A stretch of 51,351 nt of DNA, taken from NCBI GenBank assembly GCA_002403095.1, contig DHHC01000053.1, positions 1-51,351 of the forward strand, written 5' to 3'. This document shows positions 1 through 7,080 of this stretch, piece after piece (position 1 is the first letter of the stretch; every line of letters starts with the position of its first letter). Both the position numbers and the translations under genes were made by a program. The stretch comes from Leptolinea sp. UBA4782. GTDB lineage: Bacteria; Chloroflexota; Anaerolineae; Anaerolineales; Anaerolineaceae. The notes below the pieces were generated by a model. The model made no database searches, was not told the origin of the DNA, and saw only the letters and a program-made list of their open reading frames with translations.

Positions 1-74
1 GCACAATACTCTTGCCCGGCCATGGTCCTGCCACAACAGTTGGGGAAGAAAAACTGTACAACTCCTACGTTTAA
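1..74 (+). CDS. MBL-fold metallo-hydrolase, 3' end only
   Basis: The frame opening at base 3 reads TILLPGHGPATTVGEEKLYN and ends SYV-stop at 72-74. The PGHGP..T..EEK..N pattern is the usual C-terminus of hydroxyacylglutathione-hydrolase-like metallo-beta-lactamase-fold enzymes (YcbL/GloB type), in which the His of GHG is a zinc ligand. Only the last 23 residues are in the window, so substrate cannot be inferred. The gene converges with rny, and the two share the hairpin at 78-108. The call rests on one short motif; the reading frame and the stop just before the hairpin support it. Confidence 0.72.
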   Translation, partial: TILLPGHGPATTVGEEKLYNSYV

Positions 75-77
75 ATA

Positions 78-108
78 ACAACTGCCAGGCAGTATACCTG
101 GCAGTTGT
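78..108. terminator. Hairpin between convergent MBL gene and rny
   Basis: A perfect 12-bp stem (ACAACTGCCAGG at 78-89 against CCTGGCAGTTGT at 97-108) with a 7-base loop lies between the stop of the MBL gene (74) and the stop of rny (122). On the minus strand it is followed by TATTTAAA, only a weak T-tract, so it probably works as a bidirectional intrinsic terminator of moderate strength. Confidence 0.75.
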
Positions 109-121
109 AACATCGCTTTAA

Positions 122-1666
122 TTATTTTGCGTAATCAATAGCCCGTGTTTCCCGGATCACTGTTACACGAATCTGTCCTGGGTATTGCATTGTCTCTTCA
201 ATCTTTTTGGCTACATCGCGGGCAAGCCTGACCGATTCAAGATCATCTATGTCGTCCGGGCGGACAATGATGCGAACTTCGCGGCCAGCCTGGATGGCAT
301 AACTCTGTGATACGCCTTTGTAAGAATTGGCAATTTCCTCAAGAGCACGCAGCCGTTTGATGTACTGTTCCAGGTCTTCGCGCCGGGCGCCAGGCCGGGC
401 GCCTGAGATCGCGTCAGCAGCTTCAACGATAATGGCTTCCACGCTCTCCTGGTCGGTCTCATGGTGATGGGAGGAAATGCAGTTTGCCACCGTCTGACTG
501 ACTCCATAGCGCCGGGCAAACTCCGCCCCGATCACAGCGTGTGTGCCTTCCGTGTTATGGTCCATCGCCTTGCCCAGGTCATGCAGCAAGCCGCCAGCCT
601 TAGAAACTTCAACATTCGCGCCAAGCTCTGCTGCCAGAATGGCAGACAGCTTGGATACTTCAACCGCATGCGAGAGCTGGTTCTGGCCATAAGAGGTTCT
701 GTATTTTAGCCGTCCTAACACCCGTAAAATTTCGGGATGCAAACCGGCCACTCCGGCATCAAAGGCAGCCTGCTCACCTGCTTCGATGATTGATTTTTCG
801 ACAGCAGCTTCTTCATCAGCTAAAACTTTCTCGATATGGGCAGGATGGATCCTGCCATCCAGGATCAACCGCTCAAGGGAGCGGCGGGCAATTTCACGGC
901 GGACCGAGTCAAAACAAGAAATTGTTACCGCTTCGGGAGTATCGTCCACAATCACATCAACCCCGGCTGCCTGTTCAAAGGCACGGATGTTGCGGCCGTT
1001 TCGCCCGACGATACGTCCCTTCATCTCTTCATTCGGCAGAGAAACGATCGAAGTGGAAACGCTGGCAACATGGTCAGAAGCCACCCGCTGGATCGAGTCT
1101 GCGATAATGTCCCTTGCCCGTTTTTCTCCTTCTGCACGGGCTTCAGCCTCTATTTGCCTGATAATGCGGGCCATATCATTACGGCCTTCTTTTTCTGCAT
1201 CAGCTAAAAGCTGGGCACGGGCTTCTTCCAGGCTCATTTCAGCCACCCGCTGCACTTCCTCCAATTGCTGCTGGTACAGCTTTTCGATCTCATTTGAGCG
1301 CTTGTCAATCGTGCTCTGGCGTTTATTCAAAGCAGCTTCGCGTTGTTCCAGCCTTTCAACCCTGGCATCGATCTCAGTCCTGCGCTTTTGCAAACGTTCT
1401 TCCTCACGGGAAAGATCAGCCCGGCGGCGTGAAACCTCATTTTCACTTTCCTGCAGGATCTTCAAAGCATTGTCTTTTGCTTCCAGTTCAATTACCTTGG
1501 AAGTTTCGCGAGCTTGATTAACAAGATTATCTGCTTTTTCCTGCTGTTCCTGCTGGTACTTTGCCATCCTGGATGAGACGATGCTCCTTGTTATGAGCCA
1601 GACCAGTATTGCACTGACGACCAGGCAGATTACGATGAAAATCCAAATAAAGTTATTTCCAAACAT
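122..1666 (-). CDS. rny: Ribonuclease Y
   Basis: Membrane-anchored endoribonuclease that starts mRNA decay by cleaving 5'-monophosphate transcripts. The 514 residues show the full family order: an N-terminal membrane anchor (about 5-25), a long charged coiled coil (about 35-170), a KH RNA-binding domain with GRIVGRNGRNIRAFE, and an HD phosphohydrolase domain with LLHDLGKAMDHNTEGTH, the metal-binding HD pair being intact. The length is normal for RNase Y. The start ATG at 1666 follows GAGGAAT, which lies just past the recX stop. The gap to recX is 3 bases, so recX and rny form an operon, with rny transcribed second. Confidence 0.97.
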   Translation of the reverse strand: MFGNNFIWIFIVICLVVSAILVWLITRSIVSSRMAKYQQEQQEKADNLVNQARETSKVIELEAKDNALKILQESENEVSRRRADLSREEERLQKRRTEIDARVERLEQREAALNKRQSTIDKRSNEIEKLYQQQLEEVQRVAEMSLEEARAQLLADAEKEGRNDMARIIRQIEAEARAEGEKRARDIIADSIQRVASDHVASVSTSIVSLPNEEMKGRIVGRNGRNIRAFEQAAGVDVIVDDTPEAVTISCFDSVRREIARRSLERLILDGRIHPAHIEKVLADEEAAVEKSIIEAGEQAAFDAGVAGLHPEILRVLGRLKYRTSYGQNQLSHAVEVSKLSAILAAELGANVEVSKAGGLLHDLGKAMDHNTEGTHAVIGAEFARRYGVSQTVANCISSHHHETDQESVEAIIVEAADAISGARPGARREDLEQYIKRLRALEEIANSYKGVSQSYAIQAGREVRIIVRPDDIDDLESVRLARDVAKKIEETMQYPGQIRVTVIRETRAIDYAK

Positions 1667-1669
1667 GGT

Positions 1670-2332
1670 TTATTCCTCAGTATTTCCTATAATCTCGGTA
1701 GAATCTTCAGCGTGCATTTGCTGCCAGGTCTCCAGGATGATGGGTTTAATCACCGGGTAAGAAAAGCCAAGCCTGCCCAAATAGCCGCCCAGCCGATTGG
1801 CAAAGGGCTTCCATTCAAGCCCCTGCAACCTTCTGTGATACTTCGCAGCAGCTTTACGCGCCTGGCTATCTTCATCAGGAGCACTGGCAAGTGCATCTGT
1901 TATCACCTCTTCATTGACACCCTTCTGGCGTAGCTCATACTTGAGAGCCCTATGGCTGCGCGGCCGAAATGCTACCCGGTTTTCTATCCATTGCTGCGCA
2001 AATTGCGCATCCCCAATGTAGCCTTTCTTCTCTAACCGCAGCAACACTTCACTGATAACCAGTGGATCATAACCGGCAGTTCCGAGCCTGTCTTTCACCT
2101 CATGGACCGAGCGCGGGCGGTAGCTGAGGAAATGCAATGCCCTCTGGTAAGCGCCCTCAATTTTGTCTTCCTCCTGCAGAGAAGCGATTTTCTCATCGCT
2201 CAAAGCCTGGCCGCTACGCAGCCATGCAGCCACTACATTGGACAGTCCAAAGGCAAATTCCCCATCCAGGTAGATATTGACCCGGTCAGGATGCTTCTTT
2301 TGCGGCTCAATTGCAGTAATGATCCCAGCCAT
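1670..2332 (-). CDS. recX: Regulatory protein RecX
   Basis: RecX binds RecA filaments and modulates (usually inhibits) recombinase activity in the cytoplasm. The 220 residues match the family: an N-terminal segment ITAIEPQKK..DRVNIYLDGEFAFG, then three helical repeats with the characteristic ALHFLSYRPRSVHEVKDRL and KGYIGDAQFAQQWIENR blocks, longer than E. coli RecX but usual for Gram-positive-type RecX. recA is not adjacent. The start ATG at 2332 has no Shine-Dalgarno sequence; it directly abuts the T-run of a terminator-like hairpin (2333-2371), which is odd and suggests read-through or attenuated expression. No later in-frame ATG would keep the conserved N-terminus. Confidence 0.93.
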   Translation of the reverse strand: MAGIITAIEPQKKHPDRVNIYLDGEFAFGLSNVVAAWLRSGQALSDEKIASLQEEDKIEGAYQRALHFLSYRPRSVHEVKDRLGTAGYDPLVISEVLLRLEKKGYIGDAQFAQQWIENRVAFRPRSHRALKYELRQKGVNEEVITDALASAPDEDSQARKAAAKYHRRLQGLEWKPFANRLGGYLGRLGFSYPVIKPIILETWQQMHAEDSTEIIGNTEE

Positions 2333-2371
2333 AAAAAAACACAGCCATCCACCTTGCAGGTGTGGCTGTGT
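2333..2371 (-). terminator. Intrinsic-terminator-like hairpin abutting the recX start
   Basis: On the minus strand ACACAGCCA..CACCT pairs with AGGTG..TGGCTGTGT: 14 bp with a 2-base bulge and a 3-base loop. It is followed at once by seven T residues and then the recX ATG. On sequence alone this is the strongest intrinsic terminator in the window, yet it lies inside what must be the recX leader. It could end a short RNA made from 2657 downward, or act as an attenuator. Confidence 0.8.
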
Positions 2372-2719
2372 AAAGAATTATCAGACGTCTGCCAGAAAAA
2401 CGATTAACTGTAGGCTTTACCTAAACAAATACATCGTGTCAAAAGGTTTATCCCGAAATTCAAACGGTCTCCTGCTTGAATATACACAGTAATCACTTTC
2501 TGGCTGCCATTCCAAAAATTTAAAGGAATGGTGGATAGTAGAATGTGCGACAGATCTCTCTGTCAGTTTCCAGTGCCCTATCAGGGCATCCAAACGCAAA
2601 CGTCAAAATTCGATCACAACACAAACCTGCAATGAAAAATGAAAAGGTTTGTTTCTGGTGCCAATTATACATTATTTCTGCGGTAATATACTAGCAAATA
2701 CCATATACAAGGATGTTAC
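2372..2719. other. 387-base recX/maeB intergenic region: structured minus-strand leader or small RNA candidate
   Basis: The whole gene-free stretch runs from 2333 to 2719. On the minus strand, downstream of the putative -10, it contains a series of stem-loops: ACAAACCT/AGGTTTGT, TGCCCT/AGGGCA (about 2574-2588), GACAG/CTGTC (about 2549-2564) and CCATTCC/GGAATGG (about 2507-2531). It ends in the terminator at 2333-2371. A transcript from about 2657 to 2333 would be about 325 nt. It does not show tmRNA, RNase P or SRP RNA signature motifs that I can recognise. A 60-codon frame at 2417-2599 (TTG start, no ribosome binding site) is not convincing. Confidence 0.4.
2664..2692. promoter_or_regulatory. 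Overlapping divergent promoters for maeB (+) and the recX side (-)
   Basis: The plus strand carries TTATAC (2665-2670), a 16-base spacer and TATACT (2687-2692), about 27 bases before the malic enzyme ATG. The minus strand carries TATAAT (2669-2664). Each -10 element lies in the other's -35 zone, so polymerase binding would be mutually exclusive. The minus -35 is poor (TTGCTA with a 22-base spacer), so the minus promoter is less sure. Confidence 0.5.
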
Positions 2720-4000
2720 ATGCTGAACATCACCAGAGAAGAAGCCCTAAATTACCACCGGCTGAACAAGAAACCCGGAAAGCTCGAAGTGGTCCCGACA
2801 AAACCGTTGGAAGACCAGCGCGACCTAAGCCTGGCTTACACCCCGGGTGTGGCATACCCGGTGCTTGAAATCGAACACGATCCATTGAATGCATATGAAT
2901 ACACGAATAAAGCCAACCTGGTCGCGGTTGTCTCAAATGGCACTGCCATCCTGGGTTTGGGAGCACGCGGCGCACTGGCTTCGAAGCCTGTCATGGAAGG
3001 CAAAGGCGTTTTATTTAAGAAATTTGCGGATGTGGATGTGTTCGACCTGGAGATCAATGAATCCGACCCGGATGCATTGGTCAGAACAATAACATCACTG
3101 GCACCAACCTTTGGCGGCATCAACCTGGAAGATATCCGATCACCCGAGTGTTTTATGGTCGAACAGAAAGTTCAGCAAGCGGTGGATATTCCGGTTTTTC
3201 ACGACGACCAGCATGGCACAGCAATCATCCTTACCGCTGCGTTGTTGAATGCATTAGAAATTACCGGCAAGAAACTGGAGGAAATTAAAGTGGTCTTCTC
3301 CGGTGCGGGAGCTGCCGGAATTGCCTGCGCCAGGCAGCTGCATGCCATGGGAGTTCCCCGCGAAAATATCTGGATGTGTGATATTGCAGGTTTGGTATAC
3401 AAGGGGCGTAAAGAAGAGATGTTTGCGGAAAAAGCATGGTTTGCCAACGGTGACCAGCCTTCAAGCCTGGCAGATACTTTTGAAGGGGCTGATGTTTTCA
3501 TCGGGCTTTCTACCGGGAAGATTGTCTCCTCAGAAATGATAAAACGCATGGACAGGGATCCAATCATTTTCGCAATGGCTAATCCAGAACCTGAAATCAG
3601 TTTTGATGATGCCAGAGCAGCGCGCCTGGATGCCATTGTGGCGACCGGCAGGTCTGATTACCCAAACCAGATAAACAACGTACTTGGATTTCCCTTTATC
3701 TTCAGAGGCGCTCTGGATGTAAGGGCAAAAGTGATCAACCAGGAAATGAAAAATGCTGCCTCTCAGGCCCTGGCGGCCCTGGCACATGAGCCGGTACCGG
3801 CAGATGTCTTGCGGGCGTACCATGCCGAACACCTGGAATTTGGCAAAGATTACCTGGTGCCCAAGCTCCTGGATAAACGGGCGCTTGTTTGGGTGTCGCA
3901 CGCTGTAGCAGAGGCAGCCATAAAAAGCGATGCCGCCAGGAAATTGATTGACCTGGGAGACTATTTATTCAAGTTGCAGCAGCTTGCCGACAGGTTATAA
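2720..4000 (+). CDS. NAD(P)-dependent malic enzyme
   Basis: Oxidatively decarboxylates malate to pyruvate and CO2, linking the TCA and lower glycolytic pools. The 426 residues match the short prokaryotic (MaeB-like) form without the phosphotransacetylase tail. Visible residues are catalytic Tyr40 in SLAYTPGVA, Lys95 in EGKGVLFKK, metal ligands Glu137-Asp138 (NLEDI) and Asp162/Asp163 (FHDDQHGTA), and a Rossmann GAGAAG at 195-200. AAGGA lies 7 bases before ATG. The gene is transcribed divergently from recX-rny. NAD versus NADP preference cannot be read reliably. Confidence 0.95.
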   Translation: MLNITREEALNYHRLNKKPGKLEVVPTKPLEDQRDLSLAYTPGVAYPVLEIEHDPLNAYEYTNKANLVAVVSNGTAILGLGARGALASKPVMEGKGVLFKKFADVDVFDLEINESDPDALVRTITSLAPTFGGINLEDIRSPECFMVEQKVQQAVDIPVFHDDQHGTAIILTAALLNALEITGKKLEEIKVVFSGAGAAGIACARQLHAMGVPRENIWMCDIAGLVYKGRKEEMFAEKAWFANGDQPSSLADTFEGADVFIGLSTGKIVSSEMIKRMDRDPIIFAMANPEPEISFDDARAARLDAIVATGRSDYPNQINNVLGFPFIFRGALDVRAKVINQEMKNAASQALAALAHEPVPADVLRAYHAEHLEFGKDYLVPKLLDKRALVWVSHAVAEAAIKSDAARKLIDLGDYLFKLQQLADRL

Positions 4001-4017
4001 AGTCTGCAGCTGTTTCA

Positions 4018-4026
4018 TGCTACAAT
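4018..4026 (+). promoter_or_regulatory. Extended -10 promoter, apparently leaderless
   Basis: TG-C-TACAAT (TG at 4018-4019, hexamer at 4021-4026) is followed by only six bases before the ATG at 4033. Initiation at the usual distance would put +1 on or next to the A of ATG. No Shine-Dalgarno sequence is present. Confidence 0.5.
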
Positions 4027-4032
4027 AATCTC

Positions 4033-4458
4033 ATGGAAAAGCCAACAGGCAGAGGGCTGGTCACACAACCCATGCAAAAACACCGCCGGCAGACTGCCTG
4101 GCAGGTTTTGGTACCTTTTTTTGTTGTTACTGCGGGATTGGTTACCCTCATGGTACTGGTCCTTATAGCAAACTCGGCATCTGGCAGCCTTGAACACCTG
4201 GCAAATATATCCATCCTTTGGTTGATCCTTCCGGCTCTGGGTATCACCGGTTTTCTGGTGGTTATCTTAATCGCGGGTATTGTTCTGGTAGCCAGGATTA
4301 CTGCCTGGGTTCCATTAGCTGGCTTGAAAACAAGTACCTTTGTTTACCAGGCAGCCATAATGATCCATAAAGCAGCTGATTCTGCCGCTGCTCCAGCTAT
4401 CAAAGTCAAAGAGATCTTCGCTGGGGCTCAAGCCTTGTTTCGCCGCAAAAAAAAATAA
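4033..4458 (+). CDS. Small membrane protein of unknown function
   Basis: 141 residues with a basic N-terminus, two clear hydrophobic segments (about 26-48 and 61-90), a less hydrophobic C-terminal helical stretch and a terminal RRKKK. By the positive-inside rule both ends are probably cytoplasmic. I recognise no family. It precedes a second small membrane protein (21-base gap) and a PfkB kinase, all in the same direction. No Shine-Dalgarno precedes the ATG; a -10-like TACAAT six bases upstream suggests a leaderless mRNA. Codon use is like the neighbours. Coding status is supported by length, composition and context only. Confidence 0.75.
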   Translation: MEKPTGRGLVTQPMQKHRRQTAWQVLVPFFVVTAGLVTLMVLVLIANSASGSLEHLANISILWLILPALGITGFLVVILIAGIVLVARITAWVPLAGLKTSTFVYQAAIMIHKAADSAAAPAIKVKEIFAGAQALFRRKKK

Positions 4459-4479
4459 CCTGTGAATAATTGAGGAAAA

Positions 4480-4692
4480 ATGGACAAGAGCGAGAACTGG
4501 AAATTAAAAACACTATTGCTGGGGGTTGGTATTGGTGCAGTTACAGGATTGATTGCCAGCCTGATTATTGTCCAGCGGGCAGAACAAACCAATTCAAAGC
4601 CCGCGCTAACTGCTGGCGATGGGGTGAAAGTAGGCCTCGGTTTATTAGGCGTCTTGCGCCAAATTGCAGATTTTGGAATATCCAAACGCTGA
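4480..4692 (+). CDS. Small single-pass membrane protein, unknown function
   Basis: 70 residues with one hydrophobic segment (about 11-31, glycine-rich: LLLGVGIGAVTGLIASLIIV) and a short tail containing a second mildly hydrophobic stretch. GAGG lies five bases before the ATG, so translation is likely. The glycine-zipper-like segment resembles that of YtxH-type proteins, such as the one at 6802, but the similarity is compositional only. It lies between another membrane protein and the PfkB gene (9-base gap), consistent with one operon. Confidence 0.72.
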   Translation: MDKSENWKLKTLLLGVGIGAVTGLIASLIIVQRAEQTNSKPALTAGDGVKVGLGLLGVLRQIADFGISKR

Positions 4693-4701
4693 TACCCGCC
4701 T

Positions 4702-5712
4702 GTGGATTATTCTCCACGACTGATCACCCTGGGAGTATTGACCAGGGATTACATCTTATCAGAAACCGGGACAAGCCATGAAGATATTCCCGGCGGAGAA
4801 GCTGTATACAGCGCTGCCGGAATGGTATTCGCTGGCGAGAAACCAGGCTTATGCGCCCGTATCAGCGAGTTATATCCCCAGGATTGGCTGGACCAGTTTG
4901 AACTCAAAGGGATCGATACTTCAGGTGTACTGATAAAACCCGAGATCGATGATGGAATCCAGTTCTTTGTTAATCTGAATTCCAGTACCACCTCGAATGA
5001 AAACCCAATCGCCCACTATGCGAATTTAGGAAAACCGATACCCAAGGCGCTGCTTGGATACACCAACCCTTCCCAGCAGACCGATTCCCAAACGAAAGCC
5101 TCTGATAGGTTTATCCGCAGTTCTGAGATACCCGCTTCCTACCTGGATGCTATCGGCGCCCATTTGTGCGAAATGGATTATCTTTCTTACATGAACATTC
5201 TGCACGGGTTAAAGCAAAGCAACATGCGCACAATCAGTGTAAACCCTGGTTTGGGGATGATGAATTCATTGTTCTTCAACTTGTTCCCTGACCTGATCCG
5301 TGATGTGACCATTTTCCACACCAATGAAACCAGGATCAGGCAGCTCTTTTATGGGAAAGTTGAAGACCTTTGGGTAATGGCAGAAACCATCAGCCTGTGG
5401 GGGCCGGAATTTGTTGTAATCCGCCGCGGAAACCAGGGTCAATTTGTTTACGACCGCACAACCCGAAAACGCTGGATGATCCCAGCTTACCCGAACCAGC
5501 CCAGAGATGCAATAGGCGCAGGGGATTCACTTTGCGGCGCATTCCTGGCAGATTATTTGAAAAATTATGACCCCCTCAGGGCATGCCTGATCGGCTCGAT
5601 TGCAGCATCATTTGCAATTGAGGGGGTGGGACCGCTTTACCTCATAGACGCATTACCCGGCCTGGTAGATATGCGTTACAACAGGTTATCGGAATTGGTG
5701 CAGGAGATGTAA
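4702..5712 (+). CDS. PfkB/ribokinase-family carbohydrate kinase
   Basis: Cytoplasmic kinase that phosphorylates a sugar, nucleoside or related alcohol with ATP. The 336 residues show the N-terminal strand LITLGVLTRDYI, a GGEAVYSAAG substrate loop near 31-40, and the C-terminal signature RDAIGAGDSLCGAF with the anion-hole GAGD and catalytic base Asp275. The substrate cannot be assigned. The start is GTG at 4702, chosen because the conserved first strand begins at residue 6; no clear ribosome binding site is seen, and with 9 bases between this gene and the previous stop it may be translated by coupling. A PAP2 phosphatase gene follows. Confidence 0.9.
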   Translation: MDYSPRLITLGVLTRDYILSETGTSHEDIPGGEAVYSAAGMVFAGEKPGLCARISELYPQDWLDQFELKGIDTSGVLIKPEIDDGIQFFVNLNSSTTSNENPIAHYANLGKPIPKALLGYTNPSQQTDSQTKASDRFIRSSEIPASYLDAIGAHLCEMDYLSYMNILHGLKQSNMRTISVNPGLGMMNSLFFNLFPDLIRDVTIFHTNETRIRQLFYGKVEDLWVMAETISLWGPEFVVIRRGNQGQFVYDRTTRKRWMIPAYPNQPRDAIGAGDSLCGAFLADYLKNYDPLRACLIGSIAASFAIEGVGPLYLIDALPGLVDMRYNRLSELVQEM

Positions 5713-5743
5713 CTGATATAGCCATCTTAGACAAGGAGGACCA

Positions 5744-6736
5744 ATGGATACCGGATATGCAATCGAAGTAGCTGTAAACCTATTTCTCCAAAGCCTCGGA
5801 GACTGGTCGTACGGAATTATGAAAACAATCAGCTACCTGGGCCAGGAAGAATTCTTCCTGGTGCTGATGCCATTCCTGTATTGGTGTGTAGACGCCAGCT
5901 TAGGTTTAAGGATTGGATTGATGCTTCTGCTAAGCACCGGGATAAATGGTTTCTTTAAGGTCTTATTTGCCGGGCCGCGCCCCTACTGGTTTGAAGGCAG
6001 CGTTGAGGGGGTTACGGGAGAAAGTTCCTTCGGAATCCCTTCCGGGCACGCCCAAATTGCAGCCTCAGTATGGGGATATATGGCAGCCCTGTTTAAGAAA
6101 CGGGCATTCACCATTACAGCGATTGTGATCATCTTCCTGATCGGGTTATCCAGGTTGTTCCTGGGTGTCCACTTTTTACGCGATGTGCTGATAGGCTGGC
6201 TGATAGGAGCATTACTGGTCCTGCTATTTGTCAGGTTAGAGCCGGCATTCATCAAGCGTGTAAAAAAATGGAGTTATCCGCAAAAGCTAGCTGGTATTCT
6301 GCTGGGCTGCGCCTTACTTATGATCATATTCCTCATCCCGTACTGGCTTAGGGAGAATTACCTGCTGCCGCAGGATTGGATTACAAACGCCCTGGCAGAC
6401 GTACCGGATGTCTCCCCGCAACCATTATCCAAAGATGGTGTTTTTACCGTAATTGGAACCATGCTGGGTATGCTGCTTGGGTATACCTGGTTTACCCATA
6501 AATATGGAAATTTCGATACAAAAGGGAAATTCGGCGTAATCCTGCTTCGATTTGCCCTTGGACTGGCAGGTGTACTCCTGATCTGGTTCGGTTTGGGGCA
6601 GGTTTTTCCGAGGTCTGAAGATCTGGTGAGTTACTCTTTGCGGTTATTCAGGTATACATTGATCGGGTTATGGGTCTCAGCAATAGCACCAGTGATTTTT
6701 ATCGCGTTCAGGCTGGCAAATAAGCCATCAAAATAA
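5744..6736 (+). CDS. PAP2-superfamily membrane phosphatase
   Basis: Integral membrane phosphatase of the type-2 phosphatidic acid phosphatase family, acting on lipid phosphates or pyrophosphates such as undecaprenyl pyrophosphate or phosphatidate. The three motifs are intact: K72-x6-R79-P80, P99-S-G-H102, and S136-R137 followed by GVHFLRDV (His143, Asp147). There are 330 residues; the catalytic core is followed by about 170 residues with three or four further hydrophobic helices, longer than minimal PAP2 proteins. Strong AAGGAGG five bases before the ATG. The 31-base gap from the PfkB gene suggests cotranscription. Confidence 0.92.
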   Translation: MDTGYAIEVAVNLFLQSLGDWSYGIMKTISYLGQEEFFLVLMPFLYWCVDASLGLRIGLMLLLSTGINGFFKVLFAGPRPYWFEGSVEGVTGESSFGIPSGHAQIAASVWGYMAALFKKRAFTITAIVIIFLIGLSRLFLGVHFLRDVLIGWLIGALLVLLFVRLEPAFIKRVKKWSYPQKLAGILLGCALLMIIFLIPYWLRENYLLPQDWITNALADVPDVSPQPLSKDGVFTVIGTMLGMLLGYTWFTHKYGNFDTKGKFGVILLRFALGLAGVLLIWFGLGQVFPRSEDLVSYSLRLFRYTLIGLWVSAIAPVIFIAFRLANKPSK

Positions 6737-6766
6737 TCCGGGCAAGCAAGGTTAACTGGATTAATG

Positions 6767-6772
6767 TATAAT
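6767..6772 (+). promoter_or_regulatory. -10 element before the YtxH-like gene
   Basis: A perfect TATAAT lies 29 bases before the ATG at 6802. No good -35 is visible. An interrupted palindrome (ATAATC..GATTAT, about 6769-6788) overlaps the start region and could be an operator. Confidence 0.45.
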
Positions 6773-6801
6773 CAATCTAGAGATTATTAAAGGAGGTTTC
6801 A

Positions 6802-7029
6802 ATGCGAAAAATTGGATATTTCATGTTTGGCTCATTATTGGGCGGTCTGATAGGAGCTGGAATAGCCCTTTTATTCACTCCAACCTCCGGTGCAGAGATT
6901 CGCGCAAACATCCGTTCATATACCATGCATACGATCGATGAAGTCAAGAATGCAGCGGTGCAAAGAAGGGATGAGCTCCAGAAGCAACTCGAACAGCTGC
7001 GGACCGGATCCTCTGTGAAGGTTGAATAA
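6802..7029 (+). CDS. YtxH-domain protein
   Basis: 75 residues. The N-terminal glycine-rich membrane segment (FGSLLGGLIGAGIALLFTP, about 9-28) is followed by the TSGAEIRANIR motif and a charged amphipathic helix with a short coiled coil. This is the layout of the YtxH/gas-vesicle-like small stress proteins found in many monoderm bacteria; their molecular role is not established. Near-perfect AAAGGAGG seven bases before the ATG suggests high expression. It is followed directly by a terminator. Confidence 0.88.
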   Translation: MRKIGYFMFGSLLGGLIGAGIALLFTPTSGAEIRANIRSYTMHTIDEVKNAAVQRRDELQKQLEQLRTGSSVKVE

Positions 7030-7047
7030 ACAGGCAACCAGACATTC

Positions 7048-7079
7048 AAACCCCATCCACAATTGTGAATGGGGTTTTT
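7048..7079 (+). terminator. Intrinsic terminator after the YtxH-like gene
   Basis: AAACCCCAT (7048-7056) pairs with ATGGGGTTT (7069-7077), with an inner CACA/TGTG extension, followed by TTTTT. The minus-strand peptidase gene ends at 7081, so the stem may also serve that gene, though its own T-tract is only three bases. Confidence 0.85.
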
Positions 7080-7080
7080 G

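Noticed and set aside
786..1517. Long open frame (243 codons) on the plus strand
   Set aside because: It lies fully inside rny on the other strand; its Ser/Arg-rich composition is the mirror of the Glu/Arg-rich coiled coil. No ribosome binding site and no context.
2417..2599. 60-codon frame on the minus strand (LDALIGHWKLTE...)
   Set aside because: Starts with TTG just after a stop, no Shine-Dalgarno. A faint likeness to the start of DUF1579-type proteins is too weak; the hairpins in the same region fit an RNA better.
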